A DNA stretch of 64,000 bases. Source: Tritrichomonas musculus. Lineage: Eukaryota > Parabasalia > Tritrichomonadida > Tritrichomonadidae. The position numbers and the translations under genes are program-made. The stretch covers positions 558,001 through 622,000 of the forward strand of contig JAPFFF010000010.1 in the NCBI GenBank assembly GCA_039105265.1, in the 5' to 3' direction. The notes beneath the pieces are model-generated. The model saw only the letters and a program-made list of their open reading frames with translations, had not been told where the DNA came from and searched no databases. Positions 7,230 through 15,053 of this stretch are shown here, one piece after another (the stretch's first letter is position 1; each line of letters begins with the position of its first letter).

Positions 7230-8048
7230 TTAAAGTCCAACTGAGTCAGAGTCTGAATTAATATTTTCAGTTGGAAATTTGGTTTGATTTTTGCAAAAGA
7301 TAATTCCAAGAGCAATAGTCATAAGAATTATTAATGGAATAGATACAGATAAACCTATTATTTTTGATACATTCTTTTGTTCACTATCTGATGGAGAGAA
7401 TTGATATGAGAAATTGAAAAAATAGGATTCAGAGAAATTGAAAAAATAGGATTCAGAGAATTGATCTGATATAGAGAATTGAAAAGATGGTGAAAGAGAT
7501 GGTGAAAATGATGGTGAAAATGATGGTGAAATTGATGGTGAAAATGATGGTGAAAGAGATGGACTAAATGTTGGAGATAAAGATGGTGAAATTGATGGTG
7601 AAAGAGATGGTGAAATTGATGGATTTAATGATTCATTTCTTAAATATGCAATACCTCGAAATTGGATGCATGTATGTTGTTGAACATTAATAATAATATT
7701 TGTTAGCATTTGTGGAAATTCATTTGATTCAAAAACAATTATCCAATCTTGTGCAATCTCGGATTTTTCATTGATGAGATAATTTTGAGAATTCCATAAA
7801 AGTTCAGCCTCACCATGATCGGTATGAATTTTACCAATTATCCAAAATTTCCAAGCAGTAAATGATTGTTTAAGTGTTAAATTGTTTGCTAATCCTGAAT
7901 TTGTCCAACATTCTAAGTCATCATTCGGTATTGGAGAATCCCATTTACCATTAACAATTTCCCAATCAAAACAAGAAATCCATTCAGCATCATCAGGTAT
8001 TCCTTCAATTGATGGTCGATTAATGAGTATCAAAAAGATAACCAACAT
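7230..8048 (-). CDS. Type I membrane glycoprotein-like protein with Ser-Pro stalk
   Basis: This 272-residue protein has a hydrophobic N-terminus (MLVIFLILI, probable signal peptide), an ectodomain of about 130 residues with several Cys and Trp, then an SPSxSPS stalk at about residues 143-190 built from SPSIS, SPSLS and SPSFS units, a second short repeat (YFFNFSES), one membrane span at about 229-250 (IIGLSVSIPLIILMTIALGII) and a short polar tail. That layout is like host surface proteins, and the gene at 48294 has the same overall plan. Being inside the viral element, it could act at the cell surface or in an envelope; attachment, superinfection exclusion and captured host adhesin are all possible. 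Divergent from the 8091 gene. Confidence 0.7.
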   Translation of the reverse strand: MLVIFLILINRPSIEGIPDDAEWISCFDWEIVNGKWDSPIPNDDLECWTNSGLANNLTLKQSFTAWKFWIIGKIHTDHGEAELLWNSQNYLINEKSEIAQDWIIVFESNEFPQMLTNIIINVQQHTCIQFRGIAYLRNESLNPSISPSLSPSISPSLSPTFSPSLSPSFSPSISPSFSPSFSPSLSPSFQFSISDQFSESYFFNFSESYFFNFSYQFSPSDSEQKNVSKIIGLSVSIPLIILMTIALGIIFCKNQTKFPTENINSDSDSVGL

Positions 8049-8064
8049 TTAATAAAAATGAAAA

Positions 8065-8075
8065 CGGTTTTGACA
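8065..8075 (+). promoter_or_regulatory. CGGTTTTGACA box (CTTCAC type)
   Basis: Followed by CTTCACTTTTTATTAATG. GACA is 19 nt before the ATG at 8091. This shows that the upstream ATG at 8058 lies before the promoter and is not the start. Confidence 0.65.
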
Positions 8076-8090
8076 CTTCACTTTTTATTA

Positions 8091-8453
8091 ATGAAGTCTT
8101 GGTACGGTAACTATTCAAAAGAAGATATTGATGAAACTGTTAAAGAAATGGAAAAAGAAGAGGAAGAAGACGATCCTCAAGAGTCCATAACTGATTACCT
8201 AGATGACGCAAAACGTCATAATGCTCATTTAAAACTGGAAATTCAAAGCGTGGATAGTACAGTGGAAGATTTTCATAAAATGAGTTCGTGTCTTCATGAA
8301 ACTCTTGAATATCATCTCAAATTCGAAAAAAAAGTTCGAAAATATCAGAAAGCTCTCATTCTCAAAATGAATGAAGTTATTGATAGTTTCAATAACAAAG
8401 AAGAATTAAAGCAAAAATTGGAAGAACTCCAAAAAATAATTAAAGGAGATTAA
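8091..8453 (+). CDS. Small coiled-coil protein, 120 aa
   Basis: I start it at 8091 (MKSWYGN), 19 nt after the GACA of the box at 8065; the frame from the ATG at 8058 would contain the whole box. The protein has an acidic N-terminal part (KEMEKEEEEDDPQE) and two helices with heptad character (EDFHKMSSCLHETLEYHLKF and ELKQKLEELQKI). The stop runs into TTAAATAAATAAAG, a typical trichomonad 3' signal. It is convergent with the 8474-8761 gene. No family is recognised. Confidence 0.65.
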   Translation: MKSWYGNYSKEDIDETVKEMEKEEEEDDPQESITDYLDDAKRHNAHLKLEIQSVDSTVEDFHKMSSCLHETLEYHLKFEKKVRKYQKALILKMNEVIDSFNNKEELKQKLEELQKIIKGD

Positions 8454-8473
8454 ATAAATAAAGAAATAATTTT

Positions 8474-8761
8474 TTACTCTTTCAATATGACTGATAATTT
8501 TATTTTTTTCGGTGTGGTTGATTTTTTTTGTTCGATGAAGTTGATTAAGGTTTGAGTGTTTTGAATTACTTCAGCTTTTTTGGATTCATATTTTTGTTTC
8601 TCTTTCTCTAATTCCTCTAGGAAACTTTCATAATCAGGATCATTCTTCAATTTCATAATCTCTATATCTAATTCTTCAACAGTATGTATTTGTCTAATTA
8701 ATTCATCAATTGAACTATTCAAATTTTCTTTGAGTAGATTCAAACTATGAGTAGGTAACAT
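8474..8761 (-). CDS. Small coiled-coil protein, 95 aa
   Basis: A 95-residue charged coil protein (EELDIEIMKLKNDPDYESFLEELEKEKQKYESKK split by a short DPDY turn) with a basic C-terminus (KKIKLSVILKE). The ATG at 8761 is the only good start. It shares an 88-bp divergent intergenic region with the KilA-N gene, but the CGGTTTTGACA box there points the other way, so its own promoter is unclear. Length and architecture match the other small coiled-coil genes of the left arm. Confidence 0.6.
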   Translation of the reverse strand: MLPTHSLNLLKENLNSSIDELIRQIHTVEELDIEIMKLKNDPDYESFLEELEKEKQKYESKKAEVIQNTQTLINFIEQKKSTTPKKIKLSVILKE

Positions 8762-8777
8762 TTAAAAAAATGAATAA

Positions 8778-8788
8778 CGGTTTTGACA
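8778..8788 (+). promoter_or_regulatory. CGGTTTTGACA box (CTTCAC type) before the KilA-N gene
   Basis: Followed by CTTCACTTTTTATAAAT. GACA is 65 nt before the ATG at 8850, the longest leader among the eight boxes. Confidence 0.6.
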
Positions 8789-8849
8789 CTTCACTTTTTA
8801 TAAATTTAATTTATCTTTTTATTTTTTTTATCCTCTTACAAAAACAAAA

Positions 8850-9557
8850 ATGATAGTAGAGCAAATAAATGAAAATTATGAATGGTTACAATATAATGAA
8901 CATTTGCGGATTATACGTTCAAAGAAAGATAATATGTTTCAAGCAAATAGTATAATTAGTGCTTGTCAATCAACAAAGAAAATTAAGAATTGGAATGAAA
9001 ATAAACAAACAAAGGAGTTATTTCAATTTATTTCTGAGTCGGTCGGAATTCCGACTGACCAAAAGTTATTAGAAAATCGACCAAATTTACCGAATAATTT
9101 GAAAGGAATTTATGTTCATAAATTATTAGTAAATCATATAGCAATTTGGGCTTCACCTACTTATTCATTCTTTGTTCTAAAATTATTAGATGAATATTTT
9201 GAAAAACAAAGACAAGAACAAAAACCAAGATTAGTACCTAAAAATAGAGAATATGATTATAAATTCTTAATTTGGTTAGAAGAATTAAAAGATAATCCAG
9301 AAAAAGTTAAATTGCATTTAGTCAAACGTCATAAAGATTATTATCGTGATATCAAACCAAAAGAAAAAAATCAATGGTATTTCAAAGATAATATGCCAAT
9401 AGCTATGACACCAAATAGAGATATAAAAGATATTATTCGTAAGAATTTTGGTACAAATGATGTCTCAATTCATAGTTCTGTCATTACTGCTTCAAAAACA
9501 TGTTTAGATAAATTAAAGAGGTTAATAGATGAATTTTTTAGTCATTATCAGGAATGA
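8850..9557 (+). CDS. KilA-N domain DNA-binding protein
   Basis: The N-terminal 120 residues match a KilA-N domain: a strand with FQANSIISACQSTKKIKNW, then ENKQTKELF, a variable segment, GIYVHKLLVNHIAIWASPTYSFFVLKLLDEYF. KilA-N proteins of large DNA viruses and phages bind DNA or RNA and often act as regulators. Residues 130-235 form a second domain (NREYDYKFLIWLEELKDNP, later KNFGTNDVSIHSSVITASKT), possibly a nuclease-like or effector module; I cannot name it. The 3' end overlaps the converging 9538-9744 gene by 20 bp. Confidence 0.8.
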   Translation: MIVEQINENYEWLQYNEHLRIIRSKKDNMFQANSIISACQSTKKIKNWNENKQTKELFQFISESVGIPTDQKLLENRPNLPNNLKGIYVHKLLVNHIAIWASPTYSFFVLKLLDEYFEKQRQEQKPRLVPKNREYDYKFLIWLEELKDNPEKVKLHLVKRHKDYYRDIKPKEKNQWYFKDNMPIAMTPNRDIKDIIRKNFGTNDVSIHSSVITASKTCLDKLKRLIDEFFSHYQE

Positions 9558-9744
9558 GAGATAAAAATTCTTCAAATTTTTGTTCAAAATGTTCTTGACT
9601 CATTCGATAATCTTCTTCTAGATCATGTAATGAACCATATTCTGATCCTCGATCTTTCCAATAATAATATTTTTCTTCAAGTTCTTTAACACTTTTGAAT
9701 GCTTCTTTAACTTCATCAAATGCTTTCTTTAATTGGTCAGACAT
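9538..9744 (-). CDS. Small acidic coiled-coil protein, 68 aa
   Basis: I start it at the ATG at 9744 (MSDQLKK); the longer frame to 9843 would overlap the start of the divergent 9796 gene and the promoter box. The product is a helical hairpin of about 68 residues with KAFDEVKEAFKSVKELEEKYYYW followed by an acidic second helix ending in LSLIPDND. It overlaps the end of the KilA-N gene by 20 bp in the opposite orientation. No function is assigned. Confidence 0.6.
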   Translation of the reverse strand: MSDQLKKAFDEVKEAFKSVKELEEKYYYWKDRGSEYGSLHDLEEDYRMSQEHFEQKFEEFLSLIPDND

Positions 9745-9769
9745 TTTGAAAAATGAAATAAAAAAAAAA

Positions 9770-9780
9770 CGGTTTTGACA
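9770..9780 (+). promoter_or_regulatory. CGGTTTTGACA box (GACC type)
   Basis: Followed by GACCATTATTTTTAAATG. GACA is 19 nt before the ATG at 9796, as at the 8091 gene. Confidence 0.65.
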
Positions 9781-9795
9781 GACCATTATTTTTAA

Positions 9796-10056
9796 ATGAG
9801 TGAACCTGACTTTTTCGAAGAGAAGAAAAAGATTGATGATCAAACAAGAGATTTTCTATCGAATGTTCGAAATGATTTGAATATAACGAAAGTTCTCATG
9901 CAAAAAATAAATTCTCAACTTGATGAACTAACTTCAAGATTGGAACGTTTAGAAAGTTCTGTCCAAAGAATTGATCGAAAAGTTGCTGAACGTGGTGTTC
10001 AAATCGAACAATTAATAAAAGACGTTTTCGTTCTTCAATTAACTCGACCTAAATAA
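9796..10056 (+). CDS. Small coiled-coil protein, 86 aa
   Basis: The last 60 residues form a near-continuous heptad repeat (INSQLDELTSRLERLESSV, then RKVAERGVQIEQLIKDVF) that should oligomerise. The N-terminus is charged and unstructured. The box 19 nt upstream fixes the start at 9796. The stop overlaps AAATAAACATTT. It lies directly upstream of the DNA polymerase gene, which has its own box, so the two are probably separate transcripts. Confidence 0.65.
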   Translation: MSEPDFFEEKKKIDDQTRDFLSNVRNDLNITKVLMQKINSQLDELTSRLERLESSVQRIDRKVAERGVQIEQLIKDVFVLQLTRPK

Positions 10057-10075
10057 ACATTTTCTTTTTAATTAA

Positions 10076-10086
10076 CGGTTTTGACA
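10076..10086 (+). promoter_or_regulatory. CGGTTTTGACA box (GACC type) before the polymerase
   Basis: Followed by GACCATTATTTTTATTG, nearly identical to the box at 9770. GACA is 36 nt before the polymerase ATG at 10119. Confidence 0.65.
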
Positions 10087-10118
10087 GACCATTATTTTTA
10101 TTGTAAAAGAAAGTTAAC

Positions 10119-13100
10119 ATGACAACAACTATTAGAGCGAATCCTAACAGATTAATGGAGATTTATAATCTCTTAACGAATGGTAAAGAAACGTTTAAAG
10201 AATTCTCTAAAAAGAATGGGGATCGGAGTAAAGAAATATTAAATGAGTATATTATACAAAAAGTCAAAGAAAATGGTTACGATGGAAAATTGAATGGAGA
10301 TTCAATATTTTGGTTCGTTAAAGGTTTAACTCATTCAAATCTCCCTCAATATTTAAATCAACCCCCAGAACCAAAACCAGAAAAAGAATTTACTGAACCC
10401 CCACCTAGTGCGAATGTCAGTGAGCCAAAGACAATTGAGCCAGAAAAATCATCATTGAAAGAAATCATAGAAAAAGCTCCGCCAAATGTACCATTGAGAA
10501 AATTAGTTCCACCGCATCCAGAGGCGAACGTTAGTGAGCAAAATGTACCTTTGAGAAAATTAATGCCCGTTAGTGAGCAAAATGTACCTTTGAGAAAATT
10601 AGTTCCACCTCCTGAGCCGAAAGAATATGAACCAAAAAGAACAACTGATCCTTATTTCTTAAATATTCAGAATTCAATTAGACCTCATTCAAAAGATGAT
10701 TCATTTATTCAATTCATGAAAATTAATAATGAAAATGATCAAGATAGAATTGTTGATGGTTATATAAAAATGTTAAATGATTCACCAACTGATTGGAGAA
10801 TTAATTTTGAACAATTAAATGATTATGGTCGAAAGAAATTATTTCCATTCTTACGAAAGAAATTTGAAAATGAAATAGGTGAATTAGCTGCAACAGAAAA
10901 ATATAAATTATCTTATTCAGTTGGAGGTCAATGGCATTCTGTACCTTTAAATGGAAAAACTTATGAAGAATTATTAAAGAATTTAACAGAAGAGAATTTC
11001 ATTTATCAAATTGAAAAGAATCCAGGTTGGGAATATGATTTAGAAGGTCAAAGATTGCCTGAATTTTCATTATTTTCTCAAATCAAATTTAGTATATTAA
11101 AACATCCAAAACATAAAAATACAGTCGATGGAGGATTCTTTAAATATTTATTAAAACCTGGTTGTCCAAAAGTATTAGTTGATTACCTCGTTCGATTACA
11201 AATATTTGATAGTTTAATTAATGAAAAGACAAAGAAAATAAAAGAAGAATTAAATGATTGTTGTTTCATTTATGCTTTACAACAAACTGGTAATTATTCT
11301 GAATCATTATTAAATCAAATTAGATTACGTATACAAAATAGATATTTATCACAAAGTAGTATTAATCATTTATGTGAAGAATTTAATATTCATCTTAATT
11401 TAACTTATATTGATGATAATTCTGTTGCTCAAAAACAATCTGTACGTTCAATGGATAAAGGTAAAAGAAAAACATATATGGGTATACAAAAAGCTGAACC
11501 AGAACGAACTCATAAATTCAATGTATATCAAAAACATTATTTCATCGAAGAAAAGACACCATTTACATATTATTATATCAAAAATATTGAAAAGTTAGAT
11601 GAAGACAAATATAATAAAGATTGGATTACAGATCATTGGACAAAAGGTAGATCATTTATAACTTCTTCAAACTTGATTAGAGAATTATTTAAGAAAAATT
11701 ATTTCATTCCAATTAATTATTCACAAGAACATTTATTACATTCAATATTTTATAATGAAATTGATCAAGATATTTCAAATACTACATTAGAATATAAAGA
11801 TGAATATTGTTGTAAATTAATTGAACCAAAAACAAAAATAATCAAACAAGTAGAAACTTCTTATTGGTTTTGTGATTTTGAATCTGATACAAGTTCAAAA
11901 ATTCATATTCCATTCTTATGTTGTTTACATTCATTAGATGGGAAAATTAAGAAAGAATTCTTAGGTGAAAAATGTAATATAAATCTATTGAAATATTTAC
12001 CTACTGATTCAATTTGTTATTTTCATAATTTGGCTTATGATATTAGAATGATTTTACAAAACAATAATCAAAATATAAAAATATTATCATCAATTATTAA
12101 AGGAAATCAATGTTTTAATATGACTTTGAAATTTGAGAACAAAAAGATAACATTTAAAGATAGTTATCCAATTTTCTCTTGCAAGCTATCTAATCTACCA
12201 TTAATGTTTAATATTCCTTGTGAAAAAGAAATTTTCCCATACAAATATTATACATTTGAAAGATTAAGAACAAATAAAGGTCAAATTAATGAAGCAGGTA
12301 AAGAAGAAGATAAAACATGGACTGAACAAGATTATCAATTATTTCGTTCAAATATTAACAAAATTAAGGGATGCCGTTTAAATAATAATGAATTTGATAT
12401 GTGGAAATATGCATTATTTTATTGTCATCAAGATGTTCGAATATTAAGAGAAAGTTTTGTTAAATTTAGACAAGGTTTCATTCAAGATTTCAAAATCGAT
12501 CCATTCAAATATATTTCAATTTCTTCTTTAGCTAATGATGTATTTAATCATAAAGTTTATTATGGTCATGATTTATATTCAGTAGGTGGAATTGTTAGGA
12601 AATTTTGTTCATATGCTGTTTATGGTGGTAGATGTATGACTGCTTATAACAAAAAGTGGCATATCACTGAAAAATTAGCAGATTTTGACGCAGTTAGTTT
12701 ATATCCTTCAGCAATTCATAGATTATATACCGTTCAAGGAAAACCAGTAGTAATATCCAAAACAGAATTAAATTATGAATTTTTATCAAAACAAGGTGCA
12801 TATATAGTAGAAATTTTAGTTACTGGAATTCATAAACATTATCCATTTCCATTAATCGTTAAGAAAACAAAAGATGGTAACCTTAATGATGATAAATTCG
12901 ATAAACCTTTCAAAATGATTGTCGATAATATTTATTTAGAAGATCTCATTGAATTTCAAAAAATAGATTTCGAATTAATTAGAGGTTATTATTGGCCTGG
13001 AAAAAGAGAATATCATATCCAAAAAGAAATTCAAAAAATATTTGAGAAAAGATTAGAATATAAAAGTCAAGACAATCCTTTACAAAATTTATATAAATTA

Positions 13101-13856
13101 ATTATGAATAGTTGTTATGGTAAAACTATTGAAAGACCTATTGAAAAAGATTTTAAATACATTAATGATCAAGATACTTTAGATAATTATTGGATCAAAA
13201 ATTATAACAAAATTGTTGAAGATATTGAATTACAAAATAATATGCATGCTGTTAGAATATTGAGACCAATTGATAAACATTTTAATTTTTCATTATTAGG
13301 TATTCATGTATTAAGTATGTCAAAAAGAATCATGAATGAAGTGATGTGTCTTGCATTTGATATTGGTTGCCATATTTATTATCAGGATACTGATTCAATG
13401 CATATTGAAATAAATGATTTACCAAAATTACAAAAAGCTTATAAAGAAAAATATAATCGAGAACTCATAGGTAAATATTTAGGTCAATTCCATTCAGATT
13501 TTCCAACAATAAATGGTCACAAAGAAATGCCAGAATCAATTGAATCATACTTTTTGATGAAAAAGATGTATATTGATAAGTTACAAGATTCTACAGGTGA
13601 AATTGATTATATGACTCGTGGGAAAGGATTAACTGAACAATCTATTAAATATGCTTATAAGAATGAATTTGATAATGATCCAATGAAATTATATAAATAT
13701 TTATACGAAGGGAATCAACAAACATTTGATCTTACAAAAGGTCAACCATGTTTCCAAATGAATAAAAATATGACTGTATCAACCTTAAATGAATTCAAAA
13801 GAAGAATATCAACACCATATAAAGAAGGAAAGAGAGAAAAATATTTTGAATACTAA
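10119..13856 (+). CDS. polB: Protein-primed family B DNA polymerase with 3'-5' exonuclease
   Basis: This 1245-residue protein replicates the element. The N-terminal 190 residues are Pro-rich with three NVPLRKL repeats. A middle region (about 380-440) contains NDCCFIYALQQTG and a helical stretch of unknown role. Exonuclease motifs follow: ExoI FCDFESDT (about 584), ExoII YFHNLAYDIR (about 633), ExoIII YCHQDVRIL (about 767). Polymerase motifs are A DFDAVSLYPSA (about 855), B KLIMNSCYGKT (about 993) and C YYQDTDSMHI (about 1087); KKMYID and TRGKGLTE follow in the thumb region. The order and the insert between A and B fit the protein-primed PolB of Polintons, adenoviruses and linear plasmids. All catalytic residues seem intact. 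The terminal protein that would prime it is not identified; the N-terminal extension is one candidate. Confidence 0.92.
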   Translation: MTTTIRANPNRLMEIYNLLTNGKETFKEFSKKNGDRSKEILNEYIIQKVKENGYDGKLNGDSIFWFVKGLTHSNLPQYLNQPPEPKPEKEFTEPPPSANVSEPKTIEPEKSSLKEIIEKAPPNVPLRKLVPPHPEANVSEQNVPLRKLMPVSEQNVPLRKLVPPPEPKEYEPKRTTDPYFLNIQNSIRPHSKDDSFIQFMKINNENDQDRIVDGYIKMLNDSPTDWRINFEQLNDYGRKKLFPFLRKKFENEIGELAATEKYKLSYSVGGQWHSVPLNGKTYEELLKNLTEENFIYQIEKNPGWEYDLEGQRLPEFSLFSQIKFSILKHPKHKNTVDGGFFKYLLKPGCPKVLVDYLVRLQIFDSLINEKTKKIKEELNDCCFIYALQQTGNYSESLLNQIRLRIQNRYLSQSSINHLCEEFNIHLNLTYIDDNSVAQKQSVRSMDKGKRKTYMGIQKAEPERTHKFNVYQKHYFIEEKTPFTYYYIKNIEKLDEDKYNKDWITDHWTKGRSFITSSNLIRELFKKNYFIPINYSQEHLLHSIFYNEIDQDISNTTLEYKDEYCCKLIEPKTKIIKQVETSYWFCDFESDTSSKIHIPFLCCLHSLDGKIKKEFLGEKCNINLLKYLPTDSICYFHNLAYDIRMILQNNNQNIKILSSIIKGNQCFNMTLKFENKKITFKDSYPIFSCKLSNLPLMFNIPCEKEIFPYKYYTFERLRTNKGQINEAGKEEDKTWTEQDYQLFRSNINKIKGCRLNNNEFDMWKYALFYCHQDVRILRESFVKFRQGFIQDFKIDPFKYISISSLANDVFNHKVYYGHDLYSVGGIVRKFCSYAVYGGRCMTAYNKKWHITEKLADFDAVSLYPSAIHRLYTVQGKPVVISKTELNYEFLSKQGAYIVEILVTGIHKHYPFPLIVKKTKDGNLNDDKFDKPFKMIVDNIYLEDLIEFQKIDFELIRGYYWPGKREYHIQKEIQKIFEKRLEYKSQDNPLQNLYKLIMNSCYGKTIERPIEKDFKYINDQDTLDNYWIKNYNKIVEDIELQNNMHAVRILRPIDKHFNFSLLGIHVLSMSKRIMNEVMCLAFDIGCHIYYQDTDSMHIEINDLPKLQKAYKEKYNRELIGKYLGQFHSDFPTINGHKEMPESIESYFLMKKMYIDKLQDSTGEIDYMTRGKGLTEQSIKYAYKNEFDNDPMKLYKYLYEGNQQTFDLTKGQPCFQMNKNMTVSTLNEFKRRISTPYKEGKREKYFEY

Positions 13857-13863
13857 TGATTGG

Positions 13864-13874
13864 CGGTTTTGACA
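13864..13874 (+). promoter_or_regulatory. CGGTTTTGACA box before a 47-codon gene
   Basis: Begins 8 bp after the polymerase stop; followed by GACAAGCAAATTTTTC. GACA is 24 nt before the ATG at 13895, within the range seen at other genes, and so supports that small gene. Confidence 0.6.
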
Positions 13875-13894
13875 GACAAGCAAATTTTTCATAA

Positions 13895-14038
13895 ATGTCA
13901 AGAAGAGCAACCACTCAACCATTAATATCACCAATTCTGAGAGTGAAAGAATTGAAAACGAGGAATTTCATTGCTGTTGTTCCAACCCACCACCCAATTG
14001 CTGTTTGTGGATCAATCGAATGGTTATTCTCTTTGTAA
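13895..14038 (+). CDS. Small unrecognised protein, 47 aa
   Basis: The ATG at 13895 opens 47 codons to TAA at 14036-14038. The product starts basic (MSRRATTQPL), continues with a KELKTRN stretch and ends hydrophobic (VPTHHPIAVCGSIEWLFSL). Its support is the correctly spaced CGGTTTTGACA box upstream and the otherwise near-complete gene packing of the region. There is no homology that I can name. It could be an artefact, but the box has no other gene to serve. Confidence 0.5.
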   Translation: MSRRATTQPLISPILRVKELKTRNFIAVVPTHHPIAVCGSIEWLFSL

Positions 14039-14144
14039 TGAACATCATTTTCACTTTTATTTATTTCTTATCTGCAATTGCATGATTTAATTAAACAATA
14101 AGCTTTTTTAATTTTTTTAATTTTTTATTTTGTCTCAAAAATAT

Positions 14145-14471
14145 ATGACAAAGACTAGGATCCGTTGGAATACTCAAAAAGTGAGAGAAGAAATGGCTAA
14201 AGAAAATTGTATATTATTAGATGATTACAAAAGAGGAGATATTCGTATTCATTATTTATATGAAGGTAATGAATTTTCAGTAAGGTGGTCAGATTGGATG
14301 AAAAAAGATAGGCCATCAAGACCACATTTGAAAGGAGGAAATAGAAAAATAACAAAATCAAAGAGTGTTGATAACTTAAATAAAACTTTTGAAGATCCTG
14401 AAAATGGAGAAGAGGAAAATGAAAATGAAGAAGATTTTAATGAGATAGAAAATGAATTACATCAAGAATGA
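14145..14471 (+). CDS. Unrecognised 108-aa protein with acidic tail
   Basis: I start at the ATG at 14145; the frame extends upstream only by a TTG. The first 65 residues look like a small globular domain with a Trp-rich core (RIHYLYEGNEFSVRWSDWMKK) and a basic, Gly/His-containing end (RPSRPHLKGGNRK), which might bind nucleic acid. The last 40 residues are very acidic (EEENENEEDFNEIENE). The 3' end overlaps the next gene by 20 bp in another frame. No family can be named with confidence. Confidence 0.6.
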   Translation: MTKTRIRWNTQKVREEMAKENCILLDDYKRGDIRIHYLYEGNEFSVRWSDWMKKDRPSRPHLKGGNRKITKSKSVDNLNKTFEDPENGEEENENEEDFNEIENELHQE

Positions 14472-14700
14472 ACTCAAAGAAATTAATGATACGTTATTCT
14501 TAATATTGGAATGGAGATTTGCAAATTCACAAGAAATGAAAAATTATTGGATGAATGAAATATTCAATAAATCAATTGGACTATTTGATCAAAGAATTGT
14601 TTTAAATTTAAGAATTGCTAATCAAATTGATACTCATTTCATTAATATGTTAGAGCAATTTATATTAGAGAAGTTAGAACTGGAAATAGGTTTGATGTAA
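14452..14700 (+). CDS. Small helical protein, 82 aa
   Basis: The ATG at 14452 lies inside the last codons of the 14145 gene, a typical tight overlap. The 82-residue product is helical, with several Trp and Phe residues and little charge clustering (LFLILEWRFANSQEMKNYWMNEIF; then a heptad-like end HFINMLEQFILEKLELEI). It has no signal or membrane span. It lacks any of the early boxes and so may be expressed with the upstream gene. Function unknown. Confidence 0.6.
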   Translation: MNYIKNELKEINDTLFLILEWRFANSQEMKNYWMNEIFNKSIGLFDQRIVLNLRIANQIDTHFINMLEQFILEKLELEIGLM

Positions 14701-14738
14701 TTAGTTTTTTGAAAAATTAATTTTAATGAAAGAATCAA

Positions 14739-15005
14739 ATGCCAGTAAAAAAACAAAGAAGGACGACACCGAAAAAGAAAGCACGACCCCCAGCAAACCC
14801 CGTAATGATCTTTACAGTCAAATCAGGATCATCAAATGCAACAGGATCATCAAAAGCAACAAGACCACCAAAAGCAATAAAAGAACTTGTACTCCCAGCA
14901 TGGTATACGGATTTGTATAAACCATCACCAAGATCATTTCGGAATACAATCCATATCAAAACCAAGCTCAAAAAAGATAAAAAGGATCGAAGAAAAGAAC
15001 GATAA
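14739..15005 (+). CDS. Small Lys/Arg-rich basic protein, core-protein candidate (88 aa)
   Basis: The product is strongly basic at both ends (MPVKKQRRTTPKKKARPP and KTKLKKDKKDRRKER) with a central ELVLPAWYTDLYKPS segment. That is the composition of small DNA-condensing virion core proteins such as adenovirus pVII or mu, and I infer that role by composition and by the two further basic genes downstream. An overlapping frame starts 13 bp earlier at 14726 (64 codons) and one lies on the other strand; I prefer this frame for its length and basic character. Confidence 0.55.
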   Translation: MPVKKQRRTTPKKKARPPANPVMIFTVKSGSSNATGSSKATRPPKAIKELVLPAWYTDLYKPSPRSFRNTIHIKTKLKKDKKDRRKER

Positions 15006-15053
15006 AAAATAATTTTATTTTTTGATAATTTAATGAAAAATCAAAAATAAAAG

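Noticed and set aside
8058-8090. ATG at 8058 as start of the coiled-coil gene
   Set aside because: It precedes the CGGTTTTGACA box and would make the promoter part of the coding sequence; the ATG at 8091 has the usual spacing.
14726-14971. Overlapping frames at 14726-14920 (plus) and 14971-14735 (minus)
   Set aside because: Both overlap the 88-codon basic protein at 14739; that frame is longer and matches the basic character of its neighbours. The 14726 frame starts first and cannot be fully excluded.
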